In this document: piece by piece, positions 1-7,798 of the stretch | Position numbering within the stretch: position 1 is the stretch's first letter | How the letters are laid out: each line of letters starts with the position of its first letter | Source of the DNA: Betaproteobacteria bacterium | Lineage (GTDB): Bacteria; Pseudomonadota; Gammaproteobacteria; Burkholderiales; Casimicrobiaceae | Assembly (NCBI GenBank): GCA_005888955.1 | Contig: VBCS01000224.1 | Location: forward strand, 1-11,081 | Direction: 5' to 3' | DNA length: 11,081 nt | Translations under genes and position numbers: made by a program | The notes under the pieces: model-generated | What the model saw: only the letters and a program-made list of their open reading frames with translations | Database searches by the model: none | Told to the model about the DNA's origin: nothing

Positions 1-1110
1 ACCGGCGACGGGTTGGGCATGGCGGCGCGCGCCGGGGTGCCGCTCGAAGACATGGAGTTCTGGCAATTCCATCCCACGGGAGTCTACGGCGCGGGAGTGC
101 TCATCACCGAGGGCGTGCGTGGCGAGGGCGGCATCCTGCTCAACTGCAACGGCGAGCGGTTCATGGAACGCTATGCGCCCAACCTCAAGGATCTGGCGTC
201 GCGCGACGTCGTGTCGCGTTCGATGGACCAGGAGATCAAGGAAGGGCGCGGCTGCGGTCCGCACAAGGATTACGTATTGCTCAAGCTCGATCACCTGGGT
301 CCGGAGGTGATCATGAAGCGGCTCCCGTCGATCCGCGAGATCGCGATCAAGTTCTCCAATGTCGATCCGATCAGGGAGCCTATTCCGGTGGTTCCGACGA
401 TTCACTACCAGATGGGCGGCATTCCGACCAACACCCATGGCCAGGTCGTGGCGCCGGCCGGCGCGGATCCGAATGTGGTCGTCCCGGGTTTCTATGCCAT
501 CGGAGAATGCGCCTGCGTGTCGGTGCACGGAGCGAACCGGCTGGGGACGAACTCCCTCCTCGATTTGCTCGTCTTCGGACGCGCGGCGGGCAACCACATC
601 GTCGAACAGGCTCTGCCGAGGCGCAGTCACAAAGCGCTGCCGAAAGAAGCTGCCGATGCCACACTGGTGCGCCTCGCGCGCATCGATGGTGCGACTTCGG
701 GCGAGCAGGTTGCGGAAGTCGCCAAGACCTTGCGCCGAACGATGCAGGCGCACTGCGGGGTTTATCGCAACGAGCAGCTCCTGTCCGAAGGCGTGACCAG
801 GGTCAGGGAGCTCGAGCAGCGCGTACAGCGAGTCGCGATCAAGGACAAGAGCAGGACGTTCAATACCGCGCGGGTCGAGGCGCTCGAGCTCGACAACTTG
901 ATCGAGGTCGCCAAGGCATCGATCGTATCGGCCCACGCTCGGCGCGAGTCGCGCGGCGCGCAGGCCCGCAGCGATTATCCCAGCCGCGACGACGCTAACT
1001 GGCTCAAGCACACGCTGTGGTACCGCGACGGCAACCGCCTTGCGTACAAGCCCGTAAACTTGAAACCGCTGTCAGTCGACGCCTTCCCGCCCAAGGCACG
1101 TACCTACTAG
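1..1110 (+). CDS. sdhA: Succinate dehydrogenase flavoprotein subunit, C-terminal part (5' end outside window)
   Basis: This is the C-terminal 369 residues of SdhA, the subunit that oxidises succinate to fumarate on a covalently bound FAD at the cytoplasmic face of the membrane complex II. The frame is open from base 1 and ends at a TAG stop (1108-1110). About 220 N-terminal residues, including the FAD-linking histidine, lie outside the window, judging by the 588-residue E. coli protein. The visible part aligns almost end to end with E. coli SdhA. Active-site residues are present: His24 of the fragment in FHPTG (E. coli His242), Arg68 in SRDVVSRS (Arg286), His135 in IHYQMGG (His354) and Arg180 in HGANRLG (Arg399). 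The C-terminus FPPKARTY is typical of the family. Any internal ATG/TTG start near base 13 or 19 would be an artefact of the window edge. The next gene, sdhB, is separated by an unusual palindromic gap. Confidence 0.98.
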   Translation, partial: TGDGLGMAARAGVPLEDMEFWQFHPTGVYGAGVLITEGVRGEGGILLNCNGERFMERYAPNLKDLASRDVVSRSMDQEIKEGRGCGPHKDYVLLKLDHLGPEVIMKRLPSIREIAIKFSNVDPIREPIPVVPTIHYQMGGIPTNTHGQVVAPAGADPNVVVPGFYAIGECACVSVHGANRLGTNSLLDLLVFGRAAGNHIVEQALPRRSHKALPKEAADATLVRLARIDGATSGEQVAEVAKTLRRTMQAHCGVYRNEQLLSEGVTRVRELEQRVQRVAIKDKSRTFNTARVEALELDNLIEVAKASIVSAHARRESRGAQARSDYPSRDDANWLKHTLWYRDGNRLAYKPVNLKPLSVDAFPPKARTY

Positions 1111-1119
1111 CCGACCTTC

Positions 1120-1223
1120 GCATATGGCCCGCAGGCTGCGTTGCTCCTCGTTCGCGATCCTCACGTACTACCGTGTACGCTCCGGTCGCTCACTCCGGGG
1201 CGCCTTGCCTGCGGGCCATCTGC
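1120..1223. repeat. 104-bp imperfect palindrome between sdhA and sdhB (putative extragenic palindromic element)
   Basis: Almost the whole sdhA-sdhB gap is a large inverted repeat. The outer arms, 1120-1136 and 1207-1223, are complementary at 16 of 17 positions, with a perfect 13-bp core (1124-1136 with 1207-1219). Inside are further paired blocks: 1138-1140/1201-1203, 1144-1147/1197-1200 (one G-U), 1154-1159/1184-1189 (one G-U) and 1164-1168/1175-1179. The arms and most inner blocks share a centre at 1171.5, and the other two lie within one base of it, so the element would fold as one long, bulged hairpin. It ends 9 bases before the sdhB ribosome binding site. The architecture resembles ERIC/REP-type extragenic elements, but membership of a repeat family is inferred, since only one copy is in the window. 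A rho-independent terminator is less likely: no T-tract follows and sdhB lies just downstream. Confidence 0.8.
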
Positions 1224-1232
1224 TCGGTCGGT

Positions 1233-1236
1233 GGAG
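1233..1236 (+). promoter_or_regulatory. Shine-Dalgarno site of sdhB
   Basis: GGAG lies 6 bases before the ATG at 1243. It decides between this start and upstream in-frame codons, which would translate the palindrome. It sits just outside the right arm of that palindrome (ending at 1223), so a hairpin would leave it single-stranded. Confidence 0.75.
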
Positions 1237-1242
1237 AAACAA

Positions 1243-1938
1243 ATGAAATTTCGCGTGTACCGTTATAACCCCGACCAGGACCAAACGCCGCGCATGCAGG
1301 ATTACGACATTGCGCTCGATCCGCACGACCGCATGCTGCTCGACGCGCTGATCGAGTTGAAGGCGTACGATGACACGCTCGCGTTCCGGCGCTCGTGCCG
1401 CGAAGGCGTCTGCGGTTCCGACGCGATGAACATCAACGGCAAGAACGGGCTCGCTTGCATCACCAATCTGAAGGAGCTCAAGGAGCCGGTTGAGCTGCGA
1501 CCGATTCCCGGCCTGCCGGTGATCCGCGACCTGATCGTGGACATGAGCCAGTTCTTCAAGCAATACCATTCGATCAAGCCGTATCTGGTCAACGACACGC
1601 CGCCGCCGGAAAAGGAGCGTCTGCAGTCGCCCGAAGAGCGGGAAGAGCTCGACGGGCTGTACGAATGCATCCTCTGCGCGTGCTGCTCGACGGCGTGTCC
1701 GTCGTTCTGGTGGAACCCGGACAAGTTCGTCGGTCCTGCGGGACTGCTCGCGGCGTACCGCTTTATCGCGGATTCGCGCGACCTGGCGACGAGCGAGCGG
1801 CTCGACGATCTCGAGGATCCGTATCGCCTGTTCCGTTGCCACACGATCATGAACTGCGTCGACGTCTGCCCGAAGAACCTGAATCCGACCAAGGCGATCG
1901 GCAAGATCAAGGAATTGATGGTCAAGCGGGCGGTGTGA
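1243..1938 (+). CDS. sdhB: Succinate dehydrogenase iron-sulfur subunit
   Basis: A 231-residue SdhB (E. coli: 238) that carries electrons from the SdhA flavin to ubiquinone through three iron-sulfur centres. Ligands for all three are visible: the [2Fe-2S] site at Cys52, Cys57, Asp60 and Cys72, with Asp as third ligand as in E. coli SdhB; the [4Fe-4S] site at Cys142, Cys145, Cys148 and Cys209; and the [3Fe-4S] site at Cys152, Cys199 and Cys205. The plant-type ferredoxin fold covers roughly residues 1-105 and the alpha-helical ferredoxin domain the rest. The ATG at 1243 is chosen because it gives the conserved N-terminus MKFRVYRYNP and has a Shine-Dalgarno GGAG at 1233-1236 with 6-base spacing. 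The frame stays open upstream, but that part is the palindrome and is not protein-like. sdhE follows after 63 bases. Confidence 0.98.
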   Translation: MKFRVYRYNPDQDQTPRMQDYDIALDPHDRMLLDALIELKAYDDTLAFRRSCREGVCGSDAMNINGKNGLACITNLKELKEPVELRPIPGLPVIRDLIVDMSQFFKQYHSIKPYLVNDTPPPEKERLQSPEEREELDGLYECILCACCSTACPSFWWNPDKFVGPAGLLAAYRFIADSRDLATSERLDDLEDPYRLFRCHTIMNCVDVCPKNLNPTKAIGKIKELMVKRAV

Positions 1939-2001
1939 ATTCGCTTTGCTTCGCCCCAATATGCTGTCTGCAGGGCGCTTCCGCTCGCCGTACCGCAGGC
2001 C

Positions 2002-2244
2002 GTGGCCACGCTCGTCGAGCTAAACCGCCTGCGGTGGCGCTGCCGGCGGGGAATGCTGGAGAACGATCTGATCCTCGAGCGGTTCCTCGACGCGCGCGGC
2101 GAGGCGATTACCGATGGCGAGATCGCCGCGCTGGACCGTCTTCTGGAGTTGAGCGACAACGAATTGTGGGATTTGCTTTCGGGCCGGCAAGAGCACGAGG
2201 ATGCCGCGGTGAAGCCACTGCTGGAAGCATTGAGAGCCGTCTAA
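2002..2244 (+). CDS. sdhE: Succinate dehydrogenase assembly factor SdhE (FAD assembly factor, SDH5/YgfY family)
   Basis: A small protein of 80 residues (E. coli SdhE: 88). The family binds the flavoprotein subunit SdhA and promotes covalent attachment of FAD; the mitochondrial counterpart is SDHAF2/Sdh5. The signature is the RGxxE motif, here Arg16-Gly17-Met-Leu-Glu20 in CRRGMLE, followed by a helical segment with the family pattern (LSDNELWDLLSG, residues about 50-61). The start is taken as the GTG at 2002, because it is the only plausible start in this frame between the sdhB stop and the motif. No good Shine-Dalgarno sequence precedes it: only an AGG at 1997-1999, very close to the start. 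Its position directly after sdhB fits its role. Older annotations call this family DUF339, YgfY or CptB (antitoxin); the FAD-assembly role is better supported. Confidence 0.92.
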   Translation: MATLVELNRLRWRCRRGMLENDLILERFLDARGEAITDGEIAALDRLLELSDNELWDLLSGRQEHEDAAVKPLLEALRAV

Positions 2245-2296
2245 AGCTGCCGCCACCGGACACATCTGTACCCGTCTCCGCCTGGAGTGACACGAC

Positions 2297-3592
2297 ATGA
2301 CCGACCACACCGCCACCTTGAGCTTCAGCGACGGCTCGCCTTCCGTCACGTTCCCGATCCTGCCCGGCACTATCGGTCCCGAGGTCGCGGACATCCGGAC
2401 GCTGTACGGCAAGACCGGTAAGTTCACCTACGATCCCGGCTTCCTGTCGACCGCGGCCTGCGCCTCGACGATCACCTATATCGACGGCGACAAGGGCGAG
2501 CTTCTCTACCGCGGCTATCCGATCGAGCAACTCGCGATCCAGTGCGACTTTCTGGAGGTCTGCTATCTGTTGCTGCGCGGCGAATTGCCGACTGCGGCGC
2601 AGAAGGCGGAGTTCGTGCATATCGTCACCCAGCACACGATGGTGCACGAGCAGATGAACCAGTTCTTTCGCGGCTTCCGGCGCGACTCGCATCCGATGGC
2701 GATGCTCGTCGGCGTCGTCGGCTCGCTCTCGGCGTTCTATCACGACTCGCTCGACATCACCGATGCGCACCACCGCGAAGTATCGGCGATCAGGCTGATT
2801 GCCAAGCTGCCGACGCTGGTCGCGACCTGCTACAAATACACGCTGGGCCAGCCCTTCGTCTATCCGCGCAACGAGCTCTATTACACCGCGAACTTCATGC
2901 GCATGATGTTTTCGGTGCCCTGCGAGGAGTACAAGATCAACGACGTGCTGGTGCGCGCGCTGGATCGCATCTTCATCCTGCACGCCGATCACGAGCAGAA
3001 CGCGTCGACGTCTACGGTCCGGCTGGCGGGCTCGTCGGGCGCCAACCCCTTCGCGTGCATCGCCGCCGGCATCGCCTGCCTGTGGGGTCCGGCGCATGGC
3101 GGCGCCAACGAGGCGGCGCTCAACATGCTCGAGGAAATCGGCGACGTGTCGAAGATCGGCGAGTTCATCAAGCGCGCCAAGGAGAAGAATTCCGGCGTCA
3201 AGCTGATGGGATTCGGCCACCGCGTCTACAAGAACTACGATCCGCGTGCCAAGCTCATGCGCGAAACGTGCTACGAAGTGCTCGAGGACCTGGGGCTGCA
3301 CGACGACCGGCTGTTCAAACTGGCGATGGCGCTGGAGAAGATCGCGCTCGAGGACGATTACTTCGTGCAGCGCAAACTGTATCCGAACGTCGATTTCTAC
3401 TCGGGCATCGTGCAACGCGCGCTCGGCATTCCGGTCAGCCTGTTCACGGCGATCTTCGCGCTGGCGCGAACCGTCGGCTGGATCGCGCAATGGAACGAAA
3501 TGATCTCGGATCCCGAGCAGAAGATCGGGCGTCCGCGGCAGCTGTACACCGGCGCGAAGCGCCGCGACGTCGCGCCCATCGCGCAGCGCTGA
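2297..3592 (+). CDS. gltA: Citrate synthase (type II, NADH-sensitive type)
   Basis: A 431-residue citrate synthase (E. coli GltA: 427) that condenses acetyl-CoA and oxaloacetate into citrate in the cytoplasm. The catalytic triad is visible: His267 in WGPAHGGANEA, His308 in GFGHRVYKNYDPRA and Asp366 in PNVDFYSG, matching E. coli His264, His305 and Asp362. Residues tied to NADH inhibition of the hexameric E. coli enzyme are also conserved: Tyr148, Arg166, Lys170 and Cys209, corresponding to Tyr145, Arg163, Lys167 and Cys206. The extra N-terminal domain of about 60 residues typical of the Gram-negative hexameric type is present. The ATG at 2297 has a Shine-Dalgarno GGAG at 2284-2287. The 52-base gap after sdhE holds no obvious promoter or terminator. 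Methylcitrate synthase is unlikely, given the length and N-terminal domain. Confidence 0.98.
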   Translation: MTDHTATLSFSDGSPSVTFPILPGTIGPEVADIRTLYGKTGKFTYDPGFLSTAACASTITYIDGDKGELLYRGYPIEQLAIQCDFLEVCYLLLRGELPTAAQKAEFVHIVTQHTMVHEQMNQFFRGFRRDSHPMAMLVGVVGSLSAFYHDSLDITDAHHREVSAIRLIAKLPTLVATCYKYTLGQPFVYPRNELYYTANFMRMMFSVPCEEYKINDVLVRALDRIFILHADHEQNASTSTVRLAGSSGANPFACIAAGIACLWGPAHGGANEAALNMLEEIGDVSKIGEFIKRAKEKNSGVKLMGFGHRVYKNYDPRAKLMRETCYEVLEDLGLHDDRLFKLAMALEKIALEDDYFVQRKLYPNVDFYSGIVQRALGIPVSLFTAIFALARTVGWIAQWNEMISDPEQKIGRPRQLYTGAKRRDVAPIAQR

Positions 3593-3627
3593 GCAACCGG
3601 GGCAACCGAACGACGAGGCAACGCATC

Positions 3628-6471
3628 ATGATCGAAGAACTTCGCGGCACGTCCACGCTCTACGGGTCCAACGCCCCGTTCATCGAGCAGCAATACGAGA
3701 TCTATCTCGCCAACCCCGGCGCGGTGAGCGCCGATTGGCGCGCGTACTTCGACGAGCTTCGCGACGGAGCGCAGGACGTGGCGCACGCGCCGGTCATCGA
3801 TTCGTTCATCCAGTTGGCGAAGAACCGGCGCCTGGCCGCACCGATGGTCGACGCGCAGGCGATGCACAAGCAGGTGCTGGTGCTGCGGCTGATCAGCAAG
3901 TACCGCACGCTCGGCGTGTTCAATGCCGACCTCGATCCTCTGAAGCGCCAGGAGAAGCCGTACATCGCGGATCTCGATATCGGTACGTATGGCTTCACCG
4001 AGGCGGATATGGAGGCCGAGTTCGATATCGGCTCGTTCAAGGGCGCCCCGGGTGGGGCGAGCCGCCTGCGCCTGCGCGACCTGATCGCGGCGCTGCAGGA
4101 GACGTACTGCCGCACCTTCGGCACCGAATATATATACATGTCCGACACGCCGCAGAAGCGGTTTATCCAGGAGCGCATCGAGCCGCTGCGCTCACGGCCC
4201 AACTATCCGCCGGAGTTTCGCCGCCACATCCTTGAGCGGCTGACCGCGGCCGAAACGCTCGAGCGCTATCTGGGCACCAAGTACGTCGGCCAGAAGCGCT
4301 TTTCCGGCGAGGGTGGCGACACGATGATTCCCATGCTCGACCATCTGATCCAGAAATCGGGCGCCGCCAGCGTGCAGGAAATGGTCATCGGCATGGCGCA
4401 CCGGGGGCGGCTCAACGTTCTGGTCAATACGCTGGGGAAAATGCCGGCCAACCTGTTCGCCGAGTTCGAAGGGAAGCTCGCGAGCGATCTTTCCGCCGGG
4501 GACGTCAAGTATCACCAGGGATTCTCGTCCGACATCACGACGCCCGGCGGGCCGATGCACGTGACGCTGGCGTTCAATCCCTCGCACCTGGAGATCGTCG
4601 ACCCCGTCGTCGAAGGCTCGGTGCGCGCGCGCCAGCATCGGCGCAAGGACGCGACTTTCGATCAGGTGATGCCGGTGCTGATTCACGGCGACGCCGCGAT
4701 CGCGGGGCAGGGCGTGGTGCAGGAGACGCTCAACCTTTCGCAGACGCGCGGCTACCGCACCGGTGGCACGATCCACATCGTGGTCAATAATCAGATCGGC
4801 TTCACGACTTCCGATCCGCGCGACACGCGCGGGACGCTCTATTGCACCGACGTCGCGAAGATGGTCGAGGCGCCTATTTTCCACGTTAACGGCGACGACC
4901 CCGAGGCGTGTCTGCTGGCCGTCGAGATAGCCATCGAGTTCAGGCAGAAGTTCGACAAGGATGTGTTCATCGATCTGGTCTGCTTCCGCCGCCAGGGGCA
5001 CAACGAGGCCGACGAGCCGATGATCACCCAGCCGCTGATGTACAAGTCGATCCGCGAGCACCCCGGTACGCGCGCGCTGTATGCACAGCGTCTGGTCGCC
5101 GACGGAGTGCTCAAGGCCGACGAGGCCGAAGGCATGATCGCCGCTTATCGCACGGCGATGGACAAGGGGTTCCACACCAACACCACGGTGCTTTCGAATT
5201 ACAAGCCGCCGTTCGCCGTCGATTGGACCCCTTTCCTCGGCAAGCATTGGACCGATGCGGCGGAGACCGCGGTTCCGATGAAGACGCTGAAGGCGCTCTC
5301 GCGCAAGGTCACCGACGTGCCGCCCAACTTCAAGCTCCATCCGCGCGTCGAAAAGGTGATCGCCGACCGGCGCGCGATGGGCGAAGGCGAGTTGCCGCTC
5401 GACTGGGGGATGGGCGAAACCCTCGCCTATGCGAGCCTGCTCGATCAGGGTTATGGCGTGCGGCTTTCCGGACAGGATTCGGCGCGGGGGACGTTCTCGC
5501 ACCGGCACGCCGTGCTGCACGATCAGAACCGCGAGAAGTGGGACGCGGGGTCGTGGACCCCATTGCAGCACGTCAGGGAAGATCAGCCCGAATTCGAGAT
5601 CATCGATTCGGTATTGTCCGAGGAGGCGGTGCTCGGATTCGAGTACGGCTATGCGACGTCGGAGCCCAACCGGCTGGTGATCTGGGAGGCGCAGTTCGGC
5701 GATTTCGCCAACGGCGCGCAGGTCGTCATCGATCAGTTCATCGCCGCCGGCGAAGTCAAATGGGGCCGCGTCTGCGGACTCACCCTGCTCCTGCCGCACG
5801 GGTACGAAGGGCAGGGGCCCGAGCATTCGTCGGCGCGGCCGGAGCGCTATCTGCAGCTCTGCGCCGAGCACAACATGCAGGTCTGCGTGCCGACCACTCC
5901 GGCGCAGATCTTCCATCTGCTGCGCCGGCAAATGGTGCGCGACTTTCGCAAGCCGTTGATCGTCATGAGCCCGAAAAGCCTGCTGCGGCACAAGGCCGCC
6001 GTGTCGCCGCTCGCTGAGCTCTCCGAAGGCAAGTTCCAAACGTTGATCGCCGAAACCGACAAAGTCGTTGCCAAGAACGTGCGCCGCGTTATCGTGTGCA
6101 GCGGCAAGGTCTATTACGACCTCGTCGACTTCCGGCGCGCGAACAACGTCGCCGACATGGCGGTGATCCGGCTCGAGCAGCAGTATCCATTCCCGCATGC
6201 CGACTTCAAGGCGCAGATCGTCAAGTATCCGAATGCCATGGAAGTCGTCTGGTGCCAGGAAGAGCCACAGAACCAGGGCGCGTGGTACCGCCTGCGAGCG
6301 TACCTGCGTGGCGACATCGGCGAAAAGCAGGTATTGGCCTACGCAGGCCGCCCGATCTCGGCATCGCCGGCGGTCGGCTACGCGTCCAAGCATCTCGCGC
6401 AACAGCAGGAGCTGGTCGCCGAAGCGTTCGCAACAAAGCTCGCATCGGGCGAGATGGTGACGGCGCATTGA
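3628..6471 (+). CDS. sucA: 2-oxoglutarate dehydrogenase E1 component (thiamine diphosphate-dependent)
   Basis: A 947-residue E1o (E. coli SucA: 933), also called odhA. It decarboxylates 2-oxoglutarate on thiamine diphosphate and transfers the succinyl group to the lipoyl arm of E2. The N-terminal segment (residues about 11-41, LYGSNAPFIEQQYEIYL) is the conserved peptide that binds the rest of the complex. The ThDP-binding region follows, with GMAHRGRLN (His258), YHQGFSSD (His296), HGDAAIAGQG (residues 353-362, Mg/ThDP motif) and NNQIGF (387-392). The C-terminal pyrimidine-binding half includes LSGQDSARGTFSHRHAV (from 613), GYEGQGPEHSSAR (725-737) and CQEEPQNQGAWY (876-887). The open frame extends far upstream through gltA, but the ATG at 3628 gives the family N-terminus and has a GAGG at 3615-3618. 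sucB begins 22 bases after the stop, consistent with joint expression. Confidence 0.98.
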   Translation: MIEELRGTSTLYGSNAPFIEQQYEIYLANPGAVSADWRAYFDELRDGAQDVAHAPVIDSFIQLAKNRRLAAPMVDAQAMHKQVLVLRLISKYRTLGVFNADLDPLKRQEKPYIADLDIGTYGFTEADMEAEFDIGSFKGAPGGASRLRLRDLIAALQETYCRTFGTEYIYMSDTPQKRFIQERIEPLRSRPNYPPEFRRHILERLTAAETLERYLGTKYVGQKRFSGEGGDTMIPMLDHLIQKSGAASVQEMVIGMAHRGRLNVLVNTLGKMPANLFAEFEGKLASDLSAGDVKYHQGFSSDITTPGGPMHVTLAFNPSHLEIVDPVVEGSVRARQHRRKDATFDQVMPVLIHGDAAIAGQGVVQETLNLSQTRGYRTGGTIHIVVNNQIGFTTSDPRDTRGTLYCTDVAKMVEAPIFHVNGDDPEACLLAVEIAIEFRQKFDKDVFIDLVCFRRQGHNEADEPMITQPLMYKSIREHPGTRALYAQRLVADGVLKADEAEGMIAAYRTAMDKGFHTNTTVLSNYKPPFAVDWTPFLGKHWTDAAETAVPMKTLKALSRKVTDVPPNFKLHPRVEKVIADRRAMGEGELPLDWGMGETLAYASLLDQGYGVRLSGQDSARGTFSHRHAVLHDQNREKWDAGSWTPLQHVREDQPEFEIIDSVLSEEAVLGFEYGYATSEPNRLVIWEAQFGDFANGAQVVIDQFIAAGEVKWGRVCGLTLLLPHGYEGQGPEHSSARPERYLQLCAEHNMQVCVPTTPAQIFHLLRRQMVRDFRKPLIVMSPKSLLRHKAAVSPLAELSEGKFQTLIAETDKVVAKNVRRVIVCSGKVYYDLVDFRRANNVADMAVIRLEQQYPFPHADFKAQIVKYPNAMEVVWCQEEPQNQGAWYRLRAYLRGDIGEKQVLAYAGRPISASPAVGYASKHLAQQQELVAEAFATKLASGEMVTAH

Positions 6472-6493
6472 GCGACGGAGCCGGGGAAGCGAA

Positions 6494-7777
6494 ATGCTCA
6501 TCGAAGTCAAAGTGCCGGTCCTGCCGGAGTCGATCACCGAAGCGACGCTGGTCAACTGGCACAAGAAGGCCGGCGATGCGGTTAAGCGTGACGAGAATCT
6601 CGTCGACGTCGAGACTGACAAGATCGTGCTCGAATTGCCTGCGCCAGCTTCCGGTATCGTGACCGAGATCCGCAAGTCCGACGGCGCGACCGTCGGCGCG
6701 CAGGAAGTCATCGCGGTCATCGATACGGACGCGAAGGGCGCGGCACCGGGAGAGGCCGCTGCTGCCGCGCCCGCGGCCGCGCCGGCTGCAGCGTCCGCGC
6801 CCGCGGTAACGGCCGCTCCTCAAGCCGCGGCCGGCGCATTGCCCGCCGCCCGCAAGCTGATGGCCGAGCAGAACCTCACACCCGGCGATGTCGCCGGCAC
6901 GGGCCGGGGGGGCCGCGTCACCAAGGGCGACGTGCTCGCAGCAGTCGGCGCGAAGCGCGATGACGGCAAGCCCGTGAGCGCGGCGGCGTCAGCTGCAGCG
7001 GCGACGCCCGCAGCCCGCGCACCCGCGCCGGCGCCGGTCCAGGCACCGACGATCAAGCTGCCCACCGCTTGGGGCGCCCGGCCCGAGCAGCGCGTACCGA
7101 TGTCGCGGCTGCGGCAGCGCGTCGCCGAGCGGCTCGTGCAATCGCAGTCGACAGCGGCGATCTTGACGACGTTCAACGAAGTGAACATGGCGCCGGTGAT
7201 CGATCTGCGCAACCGCTACAAGGATCGGTTCGAAAAGGAACACGGCGTCAAGCTCGGATTCATGGGCTTCTTCGTCAAGGCGGCGGTGCACGCATTGAAG
7301 AAATTCCCGGTGGTCAACGCGTCGATCGACGGCACCGACATCGTCTACCACGGGTACTTCGACATCGGGATCGCTGTCGGCAGCCCGCGCGGTCTGGTCG
7401 TGCCGATCATCCGTGACGTCGATCAACTCTCGATCGCCGAGATCGAGCTCGCCGTCGCCGACTTCGGCAAACGCGCGCAGGAAGGCAAGCTGACGGTTGA
7501 GGAGCTGACCGGTGGAACGTACACGATCTCCAACGGCGGCGTTTTCGGGTCGATGTTGTCGACTCCGATCATCAATCCGCCGCAGTCGGCGATTCTCGGC
7601 GTGCATGCCACCAGGGACCGGGCGGTGGTCGAGAATGGCCAGATCGTCGTGCGGCCGATCAACTATCTCGCGCAATCGTACGATCACCGCATTATTGACG
7701 GCCGCGAGGCGGTGTTGTCGCTGGTTGCCATAAAAGAAGCGCTGGAAGATCCAGCACGCATGCTCCTGGATCTGTGA
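6494..7777 (+). CDS. sucB: 2-oxoglutarate dehydrogenase E2 component (dihydrolipoyl succinyltransferase)
   Basis: A 427-residue E2o (E. coli SucB: 405), also called odhB, the structural core of the complex that moves the succinyl group from lipoamide to CoA. Domains in order: one lipoyl domain (about 1-78) with the lipoylated lysine Lys43 in ETDKIVLE; an Ala/Pro linker (about 80-114); the peripheral subunit-binding domain (about 115-151); a second Ala/Pro linker (about 152-190); and the catalytic domain (about 195-427). The catalytic pair is His398 and Asp402 in SYDHRIIDGREA. The E2o-type TFNEVNM and the single lipoyl domain separate it from the pyruvate dehydrogenase E2. The first linker contains a 12-bp direct repeat (6765-6776 and 6795-6806), exactly ten codons apart, which suggests linker growth by slippage. 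Start ATG at 6494, with GGGGAAG at 6483-6489. Confidence 0.97.
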   Translation: MLIEVKVPVLPESITEATLVNWHKKAGDAVKRDENLVDVETDKIVLELPAPASGIVTEIRKSDGATVGAQEVIAVIDTDAKGAAPGEAAAAAPAAAPAAASAPAVTAAPQAAAGALPAARKLMAEQNLTPGDVAGTGRGGRVTKGDVLAAVGAKRDDGKPVSAAASAAAATPAARAPAPAPVQAPTIKLPTAWGARPEQRVPMSRLRQRVAERLVQSQSTAAILTTFNEVNMAPVIDLRNRYKDRFEKEHGVKLGFMGFFVKAAVHALKKFPVVNASIDGTDIVYHGYFDIGIAVGSPRGLVVPIIRDVDQLSIAEIELAVADFGKRAQEGKLTVEELTGGTYTISNGGVFGSMLSTPIINPPQSAILGVHATRDRAVVENGQIVVRPINYLAQSYDHRIIDGREAVLSLVAIKEALEDPARMLLDL

Positions 7778-7798
7778 TCGCGATCTGCGTGAAATCGA

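Noticed and set aside
1120..1223. The sdhA-sdhB palindrome as a rho-independent terminator
   Set aside because: No T-tract follows the right arm and the essential partner gene sdhB begins 20 bases later. The arms are also much longer and more bulged than a typical terminator.
1141..1242. In-frame upstream extension of sdhB that would add 34 residues
   Set aside because: The added stretch is the translated palindrome, has no similarity to SdhB N-termini, and the ATG at 1243 has its own Shine-Dalgarno site.
1420..1424. Apparent loss of one [2Fe-2S] cysteine ligand in SdhB (Asp60)
   Set aside because: E. coli SdhB also has aspartate at this position, so this is the normal state of the family.
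2542..3627. In-frame extension of sucA far upstream through gltA
   Set aside because: It overlaps gltA in another frame; the ATG at 3628 gives the conserved E1o N-terminus and a family-typical length.
4192..6720. Very long open frame (842 codons) on the minus strand opposite sucA
   Set aside because: It lies entirely opposite sucA and the start of sucB, has no recognisable protein motif and is rich in Arg/His/Asp/Leu as expected for the antisense of a GC-rich coding region. It is a codon-bias shadow.
6740..7060. Ala/Pro-rich low-complexity stretches in sucB as a tandem repeat array
   Set aside because: They are the normal flexible linkers on both sides of the subunit-binding domain of E2 proteins.
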